In this document: positions 1-8,848 of the stretch, one piece after another
Numbering within the stretch: position 1 is the first letter of the stretch
Layout: the number at the start of each line of letters is the position of its first letter
Assembly: GCA_032059445.1 (NCBI GenBank)
Contig: DAMCAP010000007.1
Coordinates: forward strand, 1-64,000
Origin: DAMCAP01 sp032059445
Lineage (GTDB): Bacteria > Bacillota > Clostridia > Oscillospirales > Ruminococcaceae
Length of the DNA: 64,000 nt
Direction: 5' to 3'
Translations under genes and position numbers: made by a program
Notes under the pieces: model-generated
Database searches by the model: none
What the model saw: the letters and a program-made list of their open reading frames with translations, nothing else
Told to the model about the DNA's origin: nothing

Positions 1-393
1 TAGCTCCTCATTTTCTTGAGAGAGCATCTGCTCTACCAACAACAGCAGATGAGAAATATCGGCATCCGTCAGCAGCTGCTGCTTTACCAAGATCTCCATG
101 ATCTGCTTTTCTAGAGCAGTACGGATCTCAAAGACCTCCATGGTTTCTTCCAAGGTCATGTCAAGGACGTGGTTGCCTTTACGCGGAGAAAAAACCAGCA
201 GCCCCTCAACGTTGAGCTGTCGGATTGCTTCACGCAGTGGAGCCCGGCTGATCCCCAGATCATTGGAGAGCTCGGTCTCGATCAGCTTATCGCCGCTTTT
301 AAATACACCCGATAAAATCTGATTTTTTATATAAAGCACTGCGATTTCACTTAAGCTTCTTTTTATATAATCCTTTGCAAAAGTCATTTTCAT
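1..393 (-). CDS. FCD-subfamily GntR transcriptional regulator (partial, C-terminus off the left edge)
   Basis: The open frame starts at ATG 393 and runs off the window after 131 residues. The N-terminal ~75 residues form a winged helix of GntR type, with the recognition stretch ISRAPLREAIRQL typical of the FadR/FCD subfamily. The start of the alpha-helical FCD ligand domain follows (residues ~80 on). FCD regulators usually bind small carboxylates or amino acids and repress adjacent catabolic operons. It lies just downstream of, and on the same strand as, the betaine reductase operon, so it is a plausible local regulator; that link is inference. The upstream sequence carries a good promoter (425-454). 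Confidence 0.85.
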   Translation of the reverse strand, partial: MKMTFAKDYIKRSLSEIAVLYIKNQILSGVFKSGDKLIETELSNDLGISRAPLREAIRQLNVEGLLVFSPRKGNHVLDMTLEETMEVFEIRTALEKQIMEILVKQQLLTDADISHLLLLVEQMLSQENEEL

Positions 394-424
394 ATCACCA
401 TCATATTATCATATTCAAGTAATC

Positions 425-454
425 ATTATAACATTAAATGCGTATAGAAATCAA
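425..454 (-). promoter_or_regulatory. Promoter of the GntR gene
   Basis: On the minus strand, TTGATT (454-449) is followed after 18 bp by a perfect TATAAT (430-425). This lies about 30 bp upstream of the GntR start codon at 393. Seen directly; sigma-A type by consensus. Confidence 0.6.
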
Positions 455-500
455 ACAAAATTTATAAATGAAACAAGATTAATTTTATGAATAAAAAATA

Positions 501-528
501 GGCAGCAGAGTGGCGTTACTCTGCTGCC
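501..528 (-). terminator. Intrinsic terminator of the betaine reductase operon
   Basis: A perfect 11-bp stem GGCAGCAGAGT / ACTCTGCTGCC with a 6-nt loop. On the minus strand it is followed by TATTTTTTATT. It lies 42 nt past the stop of the BCCT transporter gene and separates the operon from the GntR promoter. Confidence 0.85.
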
Positions 529-569
529 TAACAAGGAGGCATTCATATAATGAATTTAGTGGAAAATTG

Positions 570-2057
570 CTATTCAATAGACTTCTGCTTAAGCGCAGAG
601 CGCTTCTCTAAATCTTCCTGACCAAGTGCCTTAAGCAGGCTTACACAGGTCATGATCATGATAATGGCAAATGGGAATGCTGCAACGATCGAGCAGGTCT
701 GCAAAGCTGACAGACCACCAGTCATCAACAGCACCAGCGCCAATACAGCCTGCAAGATACCCCAAAGGGTCTTCTTGGAGTTGCTGGGGTTTAGGTCGCC
801 GTTTGATGAAAACATCGCAAGCACAAAGGTTGCGGAGTTGGCGCTGGTAGAGAAGAATGTGCAGAGCAGCAGCACCGCAACGATGGATAAAATCATCCCA
901 AATGGATAATGACTGAGGGTTACAAAGAGCGCTGTCTCAGTCTTGGCAATTGCAGTTTGGATGATCGCGGTGTCAAGATTTAAGCCCAAACCACCAAATA
1001 CTGCAAACCAGATCATCGACACCAGAGATGGCGCAAAGATAACGCCCAGTACAAACTCCTTGATAGTCCTACCCTTAGAAATACGCGCAATAAAGGTACC
1101 GACAAATGGACCCCAGGCAATCCACCAAGCCCAGTAGAAGATCGTCCAGCCGCTAAGCCAGCCGTTATCTCCAAAAGGATTGATTGCGAAGCTATCCTGA
1201 ATGAAGTTACCAATATAGCTGCCAAAGCTGTTGGTGAATATATTAATATCCAGCAGCATAGGGCCTACAACAAAGGAGCCTACCAACAGTGTGACTGCCA
1301 ATACCATATTGATATCAGAAAGCAGCTTGATACCCTTGTCGATGCCGCTAACGGCAGTCCATGTGTAGATGACTGTGATAACCGCTACGATGATAAACTG
1401 GGTCATCATGTTTTGGGGAATACCAAACATATAGTTTAGACCGCCGTTGATCTGCAAAGCACCCTGCCCTAAGGAGGTAGCCACGCCGGCAACGGTAGCA
1501 AAAACCGCAGAGATATCGATAAACTTACCGATAGGACCATTTACACCCTTTTCCCCAAGCAGCGGCAGGAAGATACTGCTGATCATACCTGGTGCCTTCT
1601 TGCGGAACTGGAAATAAGCCAGCGCCATACCGATGATGGCATAAGCTGCCCAAGGGTGGAAGCCCCAGTGCATAAAGGATTTGCGCATTGCAATGTTGGC
1701 GGCTTCTGGAGTAGCGCCAAAGGTCATAAAGTGGTTAAGCGGCTCAGCTACACCCCAAAAGACCAGACCGATACCCATACCCGCGCCAAAGAGCATGCCA
1801 AACCAAGACAGAGTGCTGTACTCAGGCTCAGAATCATCGTCACCCAGCTTGATTTTGCCGTATTTACTAAAAGCAATAAACAGGGAAAACGCAACAAATA
1901 TAAACATGCTAATGAGGTAAAGCCAGCTAAACTTGTCTGTCAGGAAGGCGAACGCAGCATTCATACCTGACGCAAACTGGTTGGGGATAATCAGACCCAT
2001 GGCAACCAGTACTGCGGTAATCAGCAGGGATATGATAAATACGCTGTTTTTCTTCAT
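570..2057 (-). CDS. BCCT-family betaine/carnitine/choline transporter
   Basis: A 495-residue polytopic membrane protein with about 12 hydrophobic segments, the usual BCCT length. The family glycine-rich segment GAGMGIGLVFWGVAEPL lies near residues 92-108. The tryptophan-rich substrate-site segment FYWAWWIAWGPFVGTF lies near residue 310. BCCT carriers import quaternary ammonium compounds such as glycine betaine by Na+ or H+ symport or by exchange. It is the last gene of the grdA-grdI-grdH operon (73 nt after the selenoprotein B gene), which argues that the imported compound is the substrate reduced by that complex, most simply glycine betaine. SD GAGGAG precedes ATG 2057. The exact substrate is inferred. 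Confidence 0.9.
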   Translation of the reverse strand: MKKNSVFIISLLITAVLVAMGLIIPNQFASGMNAAFAFLTDKFSWLYLISMFIFVAFSLFIAFSKYGKIKLGDDDSEPEYSTLSWFGMLFGAGMGIGLVFWGVAEPLNHFMTFGATPEAANIAMRKSFMHWGFHPWAAYAIIGMALAYFQFRKKAPGMISSIFLPLLGEKGVNGPIGKFIDISAVFATVAGVATSLGQGALQINGGLNYMFGIPQNMMTQFIIVAVITVIYTWTAVSGIDKGIKLLSDINMVLAVTLLVGSFVVGPMLLDINIFTNSFGSYIGNFIQDSFAINPFGDNGWLSGWTIFYWAWWIAWGPFVGTFIARISKGRTIKEFVLGVIFAPSLVSMIWFAVFGGLGLNLDTAIIQTAIAKTETALFVTLSHYPFGMILSIVAVLLLCTFFSTSANSATFVLAMFSSNGDLNPSNSKKTLWGILQAVLALVLLMTGGLSALQTCSIVAAFPFAIIMIMTCVSLLKALGQEDLEKRSALKQKSIE

Positions 2058-2079
2058 GTGTTCTCACTCCTCTATAGCT

Positions 2080-2123
2080 GCTCTCCCTCTCGCTGTGTGA
2101 GGGTGGCCCCACACAGGGAGAGC
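2080..2123 (-). other. Intercistronic stem-loop between grdH-like gene and BCCT gene
   Basis: GCTCTCC (2080-2086) pairs with GGAGAGC (2117-2123), and CTGTGTG (2093-2099) with CACACAG (2110-2116), leaving a 6-nt bulge on one side. No T-run follows on the minus strand, so it is more likely an mRNA-processing or stability hairpin than a terminator. Confidence 0.5.
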
Positions 2124-2131
2124 AAGCGAAA

Positions 2132-3448
2132 TTAGATCTTTACCTTAAATACCTGGGGCTCTTCGATTGAAGTTGTCAGCGCATCCAGAGCTACACCTAC
2201 ACGGTGGAAACGCAGCTTAAACTGCTCTTCCTTTGGTGTAGCAGGGTCGCCCAGAGGATAAGGAATAGAGATGGTGGGAACCAGACGATTTACACCAACA
2301 GTCTTGGCAACAGGGATCAGGTTGGCCATCTGCACAATGGTGATGCCAGCCTTTTCGATTTCTCTTGTCATCGTTGCACCGCAACGTGTACAGGTGCCTC
2401 AAGTAGAGGTCAGGATCGCTGCGCTTACTCCTGCTTCGATCAGCTCCGCAGCAATTTCGCGGCCCATTCTTGCAGCTTCAGCCTGTGTAGTACCAGTGCC
2501 AACGGTGGAGTAGAAGTACTTGTAAACGCCTCCGATTTTTCCTTCCTTCTGATACTTACGCATAGCGTCCAGAGGTACGATAACGTCGGAGTCATTGTTG
2601 GCAGCAGCAGGGTCGAAGCCTGCGTGGATGGTCATGTACTCGCCCTTTTTGAGGTCATCGAGGGCAGATACGTCATACTTGCCCCACTTGGTGGCAGAAG
2701 CAGACTGGATACGGTCAGGGTTGCCCACAGGCACGATACCGCCGGAGGTAACCAGTGCAACCTCCATCTTGGCAAGCTCTGCAGGAGAGATTGCAGGGGC
2801 AATTGGTGCATGGTCAGACTTTGGAATAGGCAGCTCGCTCTTAAAGGGCTCACCCTTTATCTTCTTGAGCAGCATGTCGATGACACGATCTGCTGCATTT
2901 ACAGGAGGATTTAGCCAGATCTGATCACGTACACCGCGTCCGAAGTACCCTTCAGCAGCCGGTAGCAGCTTCTCGCCGTTTAGCAGCTTCAGACCATACT
3001 TTGCCATCTTCTCTACATCCTTCTTGAGGGCGCTGGCACTTGCGCCGCCCTGAAAGATGACCATCTGAGAACGGTACATTTCAACACCGGGGTTCTCATC
3101 GTTCATAGAGGTAATGACTGGCACGCCAAACTTCTTATGCACGGCAGCACAGATATGTCCGCATGCTGCGCCATAACGTCCGGCACGGAAAGCAGGACCA
3201 GCAAAGAAAATATCAAACTCCTTGTCAGCAAGGAAGCCTAGAATACGCTCAATTGCTTCTTCAGTGCGGGAACCAATAAAGTTGTCTCCGCAGATGATGG
3301 TATGGGTAACGGATACCTTGTCACCCAGAGCAGCCTGTAGTGCAGCCGCAGGTCCTACCAGACCTTCACGGATCTCAGGCTCGTGATCAGCCAGCTCTTC
3401 ACCGCCGATCTGACCAAAAAACTGATTTAAATATAAAATCGCTTTCAC
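2132..3448 (-). CDS. grdH: Betaine/glycine reductase complex component B, selenoprotein (GrdB/GrdF/GrdH family, UGA = Sec)
   Basis: The gene reads through an in-frame UGA at 2401-2399, giving 438 residues with selenocysteine at position 350. Standard translation splits it in two. The context is ILTST-Sec-GTCTRCGATM, the redox motif of the glycine/sarcosine/betaine reductase B selenoproteins, and the length matches GrdB (about 436). The protein pairs with the pyruvoyl-bearing proprotein encoded upstream to activate the substrate and hand a carboxymethyl group to selenoprotein A. The start is GTG 3448 with SD GGGAGGG at a 7-nt spacing. Calling it GrdH (betaine) rather than GrdB (glycine) rests on the adjacent BCCT transporter, so the paralogue assignment is less sure than the family. 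Confidence 0.88.
2372..2401 (-). promoter_or_regulatory. Putative bacterial SECIS element of the B selenoprotein
   Basis: Nine nucleotides past the UGA triplet and three more, the mRNA contains a perfect 6-bp stem CGTTGC / GCAACG (2386-2381 with 2377-2372) closed by a GGT loop. Position and small G/U-containing apical loop fit the bacterial SelB-recognised hairpin. Confidence 0.55.
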
Positions 3449-3464
3449 GCCTTTACCCTCCCTA

Positions 3465-4917
3465 TTAATATTCTACCATAGTTTTGGTGGACCAGCCAAC
3501 AACCTGATCACCGCAGAACATTGCGTTGTTTTCCATGATGATCGAGCCGTCGGGACGAACAGATGGTCCCATCTTCTCATCGTTGCTCCAGCCGCCAGAG
3601 AGTCCGTCACGAGCCAAAGATTCCAGCTCGCCCAGTACAGTCTCCATNNNNNNNNNNNNNNNNNNNNNNNNNNNNNNNNNNNNNNNNNNNNNNNNNNNNN
3701 NNNNNNNNNNNNNNNNNNNNNNNNNNNNNNNNNNNNNNNNNNNNNNNNNNNNNNNNNNNNNNNNNNNNNNNNNNNNNNNNNNNNNNNNNNNNNNNNNNNN
3801 NNNNNNNNNNNNNNNNNNNNNNNNNNTCCTTTTCATTCATCGAAACCAGCGGCTGGCTTGCGCCGTCACGTCCGGTACACTCGTTGGTAAGGCCTACTGT
3901 CTTTACTCCAGCATTTTCGAGTGCAACAAAACATGCGGTGAAGTCGGCATCGGGGTTGCCGTAGCCTTCTTCAGCAACAATTGCAGAGTCAGCACCCAGA
4001 GATTTTGCCATCTGAGCTACAAACAGAGCGGCACGCTCCTTCTGCTCAAGGGCAACGTTGAGGTTAGACATAATGATTCCGAGGAAGTTTAGGGTCTTTC
4101 CGTGCTCCTCATAAAGTCTGCGGATCATGGGGAAGTTTTGGAAGTCATAGGTAGACCACTTGGAGGAGCATGGCATAAAGGAGCCAGAGATCATAGCGCC
4201 ATCTAGCACCTCATTTGGATGCATAAAGGTTGGCAGCATGCGGTTGCAGTCCCAGCCATAGTTAAGGTCGTTGTAGCCCAGCTCTTCCATCTGAGACTGA
4301 GGCTGCAGCACCAACACAACACTAGGCAGGTCGTTTACAGCCTTAGCGCGCTTGGTTACAGGCTCTAGCTCATAGACATCGGTATCATCAGGAGTAAGAT
4401 CCTTGGTGCAGGCTCCGATGTACTCTGCAAGGCGCATACCAGCCCAACGCAGTGCGCGGTTCTTCTTCTGCTGCTCGAAGTGCTCAAATTCCTCATCGGT
4501 ATGTGCCACCAGCACCAGATTTTTTAGCTGAGAATAATAAGTATACTTGGCTCCCTCGCCCGACATATCAATCAGACCATCCTGGAAGCCGCCGTAGTGC
4601 TTGCCTACAACCAGCACGCTCATATCCTTTAGGGCATGAGTGGTGCCGTCGCCAGCCTGCATCAGCTCACCGGTTACACCTGGGAATACTGGACCGCCGC
4701 CTACACGGTAACGGGGCTCGATTGCTTCCTTTACAGGTACCAGTCGCACCTTATCACCGGGCTTTACGATATGAAGCTCTGCTTCTGTAATGTGGCTGTC
4801 CTCAAATACTACTTTTAGCGCCTCTTCTTTATTTACGGTCAGGATACCCTGACGCAGTTCGGTCTTGTCGCCAAAACAAATATCCTTCACATGGAAATTT
4901 GCAAGGGTCAATTTCAT
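3465..4917 (-). CDS. grdI: Betaine/glycine reductase complex component B, proprotein subunit (GrdE/GrdG/GrdI family), interrupted by an assembly gap
   Basis: The N-terminal ~365 residues and the C-terminal ~60 residues both match the GrdE-type substrate-specific proprotein, e.g. GFQDGLIDMSG, NRMLPTFMHPNEVLDGAMISG, EEGYGNPDAD and GRDGASQ. Family members are cleaved autocatalytically at a Cys that becomes an N-terminal pyruvoyl group binding the amine substrate; the Cys near residue 250 in SFMPCSSKWSTY is the likely site. The 179-N gap (3648-3826) puts the two halves in different frames, so the gap length is only nominal. ATG 4917 is chosen because GAAAGGAG sits 8 nt upstream; a start six codons earlier has no RBS. 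Assignment to betaine is inferred from the linked BCCT carrier. Confidence 0.85.
3648..3826. other. Assembly gap (179 N) inside grdI
   Basis: Run of N. The flanking coding halves are out of frame by one base, so the true missing length differs from 179. From the GrdE family the missing part should be about 30-40 residues rather than 60. Confidence 0.95.
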
Positions 4918-5148
4918 AGAGACAACTCCTTTCATGTATGGCTATGCCGTTTTATATGCCTGTCTACCATGATGGTACAGGCGGTAGTGGCCTTAGGGTG
5001 TTGCAGTCCCCTCAGGGCCGTTACCCAAAATTACGTATAGGTAGATTAACTTGGATGATATGAGCTAAAGATCCGTCACGGATGAATGAAACGACAAAGT
5101 ATCAATCGGAGACGATTGTGCCGTTTGCACCCTTATCATCCCGCTATG
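4918..5148 (-). other. Structured 231-nt intercistronic region between grdA and grdI
   Basis: Four strong inverted repeats occur in a row: CAATCG/CGATTG (5103-5118), ATCCGT-C-ACGGAT (5071-5083), GGCC.../...GGCC with further pairing (4989-5019), and GCCTGT...ACCAT-G-ATGGT...ACAGGC (4958-4982). None is followed by a U-run on the coding strand, and no reading frame with an RBS is visible. Likely RNA-level control (processing, differential stability of the grdA message or an unrecognised cis-RNA). Confidence 0.5.
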
Positions 5149-5619
5149 CTAATTGTACTTGCCGTATTGCTCGCGGATGGCTGTCATCTCGTTGATAATA
5201 TCATCAACGTCGAGCACCATCTCCATCATACCGATCTGATCATCATAAACCTGTGGATCAACCTCTTGTTTGATCTCAGGCTCACACGCATGGTAGGTGC
5301 GAAGTCCCAACTGGACTCCCGCCAAAGGACCTGCAAAAGTAGGATCTCCAGCTGTTACGGTTTCAGCAGCAAGGCTTGCAGCCTCACCCTCAGCAGCACC
5401 GAGAATCACAACCAGATTCTCGCCGCCAAGCTTTTCCGTAAGCTCTTTGATCCGCTTTTGATTTTCCAGATCCATAGCGCCCGCAGCGGTTCAGACGAAG
5501 CATTCTGTCGAAGAGAATACTACTTCTGCGCCCGCAGTCTTAACACAAGACTCAATTGCAGGCCCGGGGATACCGTCCCTGTCGCCAATGATGATAACTT
5601 TCTTATCCTTCAGCAACAT
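5149..5619 (-). CDS. grdA: Glycine/sarcosine/betaine reductase complex selenoprotein A (UGA = Sec)
   Basis: Translation from ATG 5619 (SD GAGGAGG) gives about 156 residues with an in-frame UGA at 5493-5491, i.e. Sec43 in the motif ECFV-Sec-TAAGAMDLEN, which is diagnostic of GrdA. The remainder (LAAETVTAGDPTFAGPLAGV, QIGMMEMVLDVD) also matches GrdA closely. GrdA is the common carrier of the reductases: its selenol takes the carboxymethyl group from protein B and delivers it to protein C, which makes acetyl phosphate. Conventional gene calling sees only the part after the UGA. It heads the operon with grdI/grdH-like genes. grdC, grdD and thioredoxin genes are not in this window. Confidence 0.95.
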
Positions 5620-5795
5620 ATCTTCCTCCTCTTTGTTTCAAATTTATATCAGTACAGCCGACATTCGTTGTTGCCCGCCACACAAAATATACAATACGCT
5701 GGTTGGTACTGCAGTTTTTGCCCTCACCTCTCTGCTAAAAATGAATAAAGCATCAGGTTAACAACCCTTGCGGATCTGTTTGCGAGGATAATGTC

Positions 5796-5809
5796 GATTG
5801 TATACAATC
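5796..5809. promoter_or_regulatory. Palindromic operator-like site upstream of grdA
   Basis: GATTGTATACAATC is a perfect 14-bp palindrome whose core TTGTATACAA resembles sites of FCD/GntR regulators. It lies about 26 bp downstream of the -10 box at 5835-5840 (roughly +20 to +33), a position suited to repression. Binding by the GntR protein at 1-393 is inference. Confidence 0.5.
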
Positions 5810-5834
5810 TACTGTTTACAAAAACTTTAACAAT

Positions 5835-5863
5835 ATTATAACAAAGCCTTTTTTACATTACAA
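5835..5863 (-). promoter_or_regulatory. Promoter of the grdA operon
   Basis: On the minus strand TTGTAA (5863-5858), a 17-bp spacer and a perfect TATAAT (5840-5835). It predicts a start near 5828 and a 5' leader of about 210 nt before grdA. Confidence 0.65.
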
Positions 5864-6246
5864 GAGTTTTTAAGGGGGTAAATCAAAAATATTTACAAGC
5901 AAATACAAAATTACGAAGCCGTTTATATGCAAAATGATAGAAATTGCTCAATTTTATACCATATACACGATCCCTATACCCCCATGTCCACCTGATCGTC
6001 AAACGAGAATGTGCTGTATTTAATTGCAATTCATAATAGCAATGCCCTATTTTGATGATTATTTCCAATATAAGCTCATATGAAACACTCCCTATTCTTC
6101 AATATTTCTTTCAGACGTTCAAGCTTCTTTAAAGCTGTTGCCGCTGATAATAATCCAATAATCCGTATATATATTCATTAACAATATCTGATAATTCTTT
6201 TTGAAATATATTGATTTTTATATTTATACTTGCTATAATTCATTAA
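5864..6246. other. AT-rich intergenic region, no gene seen
   Basis: Sequence between the divergent grdA and chemotaxis-receptor promoters. Short open frames here lack RBSs and resemble nothing known to me. Confidence 0.6.
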
Positions 6247-6272
6247 TAAAATAGTCAAAATAATGTCGATAA
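6247..6272 (+). promoter_or_regulatory. Sigma-D (motility)-like promoter
   Basis: TAAA (6247-6250), 14 bp, GTCGATAA (6265-6272) approximates the flagellar sigma factor consensus TAAA-N15-GCCGATAT. It lies 160 nt upstream of the chemotaxis receptor gene, the expected kind of target. Confidence 0.45.
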
Positions 6273-6431
6273 CTGGGTTTCGGCACATACTATTTTTTGC
6301 GCAGTTATACATTATTTGGCTGTTAGTGCTTGCTTGATCACAGAATGTTGCGACATTACATTATAGAAATGACAACTTACAGAAGTCGCAGAGGTTACAA
6401 CAAAATTTTGTAAACGAAGGAGTCCCCTGCT

Positions 6432-8636
6432 ATGATGCATATATTCAAGAAAAAGGCGCTACCCTCCTCAAATTCTGTATCTAACTCCGAGAAAATTGCA
6501 CTACATCATCAGCTTACCTTTAAACTGACCTTTCGAGTAGGACTGTTGATCATCATTATTTTGGCAGCTCTAAGTTTTACGATCTCTTATTTTGTGTCGG
6601 GTATGATACAGCGAAATACCGATAGTATCATCGCCTATACAGCTAAGCATAATGCAAATCTAGCCGCAGAGTACCTAAGCAACCTACAAGCGCGGGCCCA
6701 TTCTCTCTCGCTCAGCCTATCCCCCATTAATGACCTTAAGATTGACCAAGCAGATAAAGAGCAATTGACCAAAGAAATCATGAACAACGTGCTGGAAGAT
6801 CAAAGGATTTTCTCCGTCTATACTGCTTGGGAGCCCAATATGGCTTTTGCTGATACGCCAGAAGGATTGTCATTTTATTATTACCGTGAAGGTAATGAAA
6901 TTACTTTGGATGTATTAAATGACTATAACGATTATAGTAAGGCAGACTACTACGCGATTTCTAAGGAGAATCGCAAACCCCATATTACAGAGCCCTATCT
7001 ATATACACTCTCCAATGGCCATGATGTATGGATGATCACCATCAGTAACCCCATCCTCTCCTCTACTGGTCAGGTTTTGGGCGTTGCCAACTGTGATATC
7101 TTAATGGAGACCATCAGTGGCCTTGACTATGACACAGGCAATTATACCAACTCGCAGACTGCAATATTATCAAATGAGGGCATCTATCTTGCCAATTCCT
7201 ATAACCCTGAGCTAATCGGAAAGCTCTTTACGGATGGGCTTGAGGGTGAGCAGCTGACCTCAGCCCAAGGCGCATTAACCCTTATGAAAAACGGAGAGCA
7301 GAAATCATTTAAATCAGCAAGTGTCGATACCGGCGCTATGAGCTATGTCACGCTGATGCCCTTAAATATTGAAGGTATCGATAAGCCACTATCTAGCACC
7401 TTTGTGGTGGATGTAGCAGAAGCCCACCGTGAAATGTACACCATGATGTGGAGCATACTAGGCATATCAGCCTCCGGTCTGCTCATATTAATCCTCTCCA
7501 TGATCTTCTTTATAAGATCGTCACTCAAGCCCATGGGCAGTATTTTGCAGTTGGCAGAGAATATCCAAAATGGCAATCTCCACACGGATATCCAGGTAAA
7601 CTCCAAGGATGAATTGGGCCACCTGGCTCAAACCTTTGGCGCAACCACACGTGTGCTACAATCTTACATCAAAGAAATCTCCACCACCCTCTCGACACTT
7701 GCCTCGGGTGATCTTAGGATTTCTATCGAAAATGAATACAATGGTGACTTCGCACCCATCAAAGCAGCCTTAATACAGATCTCACAATCCTTTAACGACA
7801 CTCTTGCTTTAATTGGCTCAGCAGCCGATCAGGTAAATGCTGGTGCTGCGCAGATTTCGTCATCGGCACAGGTGCTGGCATCTGGCGCCGCAGAGCAGGC
7901 AGCCACCATAGAGCAGCTAAACGATTCCATCACTACTGTAGCGATACAGGCAAAGGAAAACGCCCACAATGTACAAAAGGTAACAGGTATGGTCTTAGAA
8001 ACCGGCGCAAGCATCAGCGAAAGTGATCAATATATGGATAAACTGAGCAGTGCCATGGAGGATATGGGCAAGGCCTCTGCCCAGATTGCAGGTATCACTA
8101 AGCTGATCGATGACATCGCGTTTCAGACCAATATCCTAGCACTCAACGCAGCCATTGAGGCGGCAAGTGCTGGTAGTGCGGGCAAAGGCTTTGCCGTAGT
8201 GGCCGACGAAGTGCGCAGCCTCGCTGCCAAATCCTCCGAAGCAGCAAAGCGCACAGGTGAGCTTGTGTATCAATCTACCACCAGAATCTCCGAGGGAGTC
8301 AAAATAACAGAAGATACCAGCCGCATGCTCAAAAAAGCAGTTGAGCAGACTGCCAACATCAATCAGACCATCTGGCAGATCGATACAGCCACCAATCAGC
8401 AGGCAGAGGCAATTGAACAAATTACCAATGGTATTTCTCAGGTTTCTTCGGTTGTGCATACCAATGCCGCTACCGCTGAAGAAAGCTCTGCCTCTAGCGA
8501 GGAGCTCTCTGCACAGGCACAGCTTCTGTGGCAAGAGGTACATAAGTTTAAGCTAGCAGAGCAACAAGATACCACCTTTTATGTAGAAAGCAGATCGGTG
8601 CCTTCTTCTGGCAGCTTCGCAAGCCGTAAATGGTAA
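6432..8636 (+). CDS. Methyl-accepting chemotaxis protein with double-Cache-type sensor domain
   Basis: A 734-residue membrane receptor. One transmembrane segment lies at about residues 36-58. It is followed by an extracytoplasmic ~280-residue Cache-like sensor region (FSVYTAWEPNMAF, DVWMITISNPI, GVANCDI). A second membrane segment is near 340-362, then HAMP (SLKPMGSILQLAENIQNG on). The cytoplasmic methyl-accepting coiled coil has the conserved signalling tip IDDIAFQTNILALNAAIEAA. It signals ligand occupancy to CheA. The ligand is unknown; Cache MCPs often bind amino acids, quaternary amines or organic acids. RBS GAAGGAG at a 9-nt spacing supports ATG 6432. No C-terminal CheR-binding pentapeptide is evident. 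Monocistronic. Confidence 0.93.
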   Translation: MMHIFKKKALPSSNSVSNSEKIALHHQLTFKLTFRVGLLIIIILAALSFTISYFVSGMIQRNTDSIIAYTAKHNANLAAEYLSNLQARAHSLSLSLSPINDLKIDQADKEQLTKEIMNNVLEDQRIFSVYTAWEPNMAFADTPEGLSFYYYREGNEITLDVLNDYNDYSKADYYAISKENRKPHITEPYLYTLSNGHDVWMITISNPILSSTGQVLGVANCDILMETISGLDYDTGNYTNSQTAILSNEGIYLANSYNPELIGKLFTDGLEGEQLTSAQGALTLMKNGEQKSFKSASVDTGAMSYVTLMPLNIEGIDKPLSSTFVVDVAEAHREMYTMMWSILGISASGLLILILSMIFFIRSSLKPMGSILQLAENIQNGNLHTDIQVNSKDELGHLAQTFGATTRVLQSYIKEISTTLSTLASGDLRISIENEYNGDFAPIKAALIQISQSFNDTLALIGSAADQVNAGAAQISSSAQVLASGAAEQAATIEQLNDSITTVAIQAKENAHNVQKVTGMVLETGASISESDQYMDKLSSAMEDMGKASAQIAGITKLIDDIAFQTNILALNAAIEAASAGSAGKGFAVVADEVRSLAAKSSEAAKRTGELVYQSTTRISEGVKITEDTSRMLKKAVEQTANINQTIWQIDTATNQQAEAIEQITNGISQVSSVVHTNAATAEESSASSEELSAQAQLLWQEVHKFKLAEQQDTTFYVESRSVPSSGSFASRKW

Positions 8637-8669
8637 GCAACAATTTTTAAAGTCAACTTTTAATCAAAC

Positions 8670-8715
8670 AAGATCCGAATCCTCTGCAGCTCAGCAAAGG
8701 ACTCGGATCTTTGAT
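8670..8715 (+). terminator. Terminator after the chemotaxis receptor gene
   Basis: AAGATCCGA (8670-8678) pairs with TCGGATCTT (8703-8711); the tail is short (TTGATATTT), so efficiency is uncertain. Confidence 0.6.
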
Positions 8716-8798
8716 ATTTCTGGTTATACTAGAGATATCGAGTTTAGATCATCGAAAAACTTCTCCAATATTTTCTGGGCTTCAATCAAAAAAAATCA

Positions 8799-8828
8799 TT
8801 GACAAAAATAATCTGAGTATGATATGAT
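8799..8828 (+). promoter_or_regulatory. Promoter of the spe operon leader
   Basis: Perfect TTGACA (8799-8804), 18-bp spacer, TATGAT (8823-8828). Transcription would begin near 8835, just before the P1 helix of the leader. Confidence 0.7.
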
Positions 8829-8848
8829 CTGCGTGAGTTTATTATAAA

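Noticed and set aside
2132..2371. Separate 79-residue protein after the UGA of the B selenoprotein
   Set aside because: It is the C-terminal part of the selenoprotein; the Sec context and the family length require read-through.
5149..5475. Separate 108-residue GrdA-like protein starting at an internal Met
   Set aside because: The upstream sequence encodes the missing GrdA N-terminus with a good RBS and an in-frame UGA at the conserved Sec position.
5883..6068. Small open frame on the minus strand in the grdA-MCP gap
   Set aside because: No RBS, AT-rich random-like composition, no recognisable similarity.
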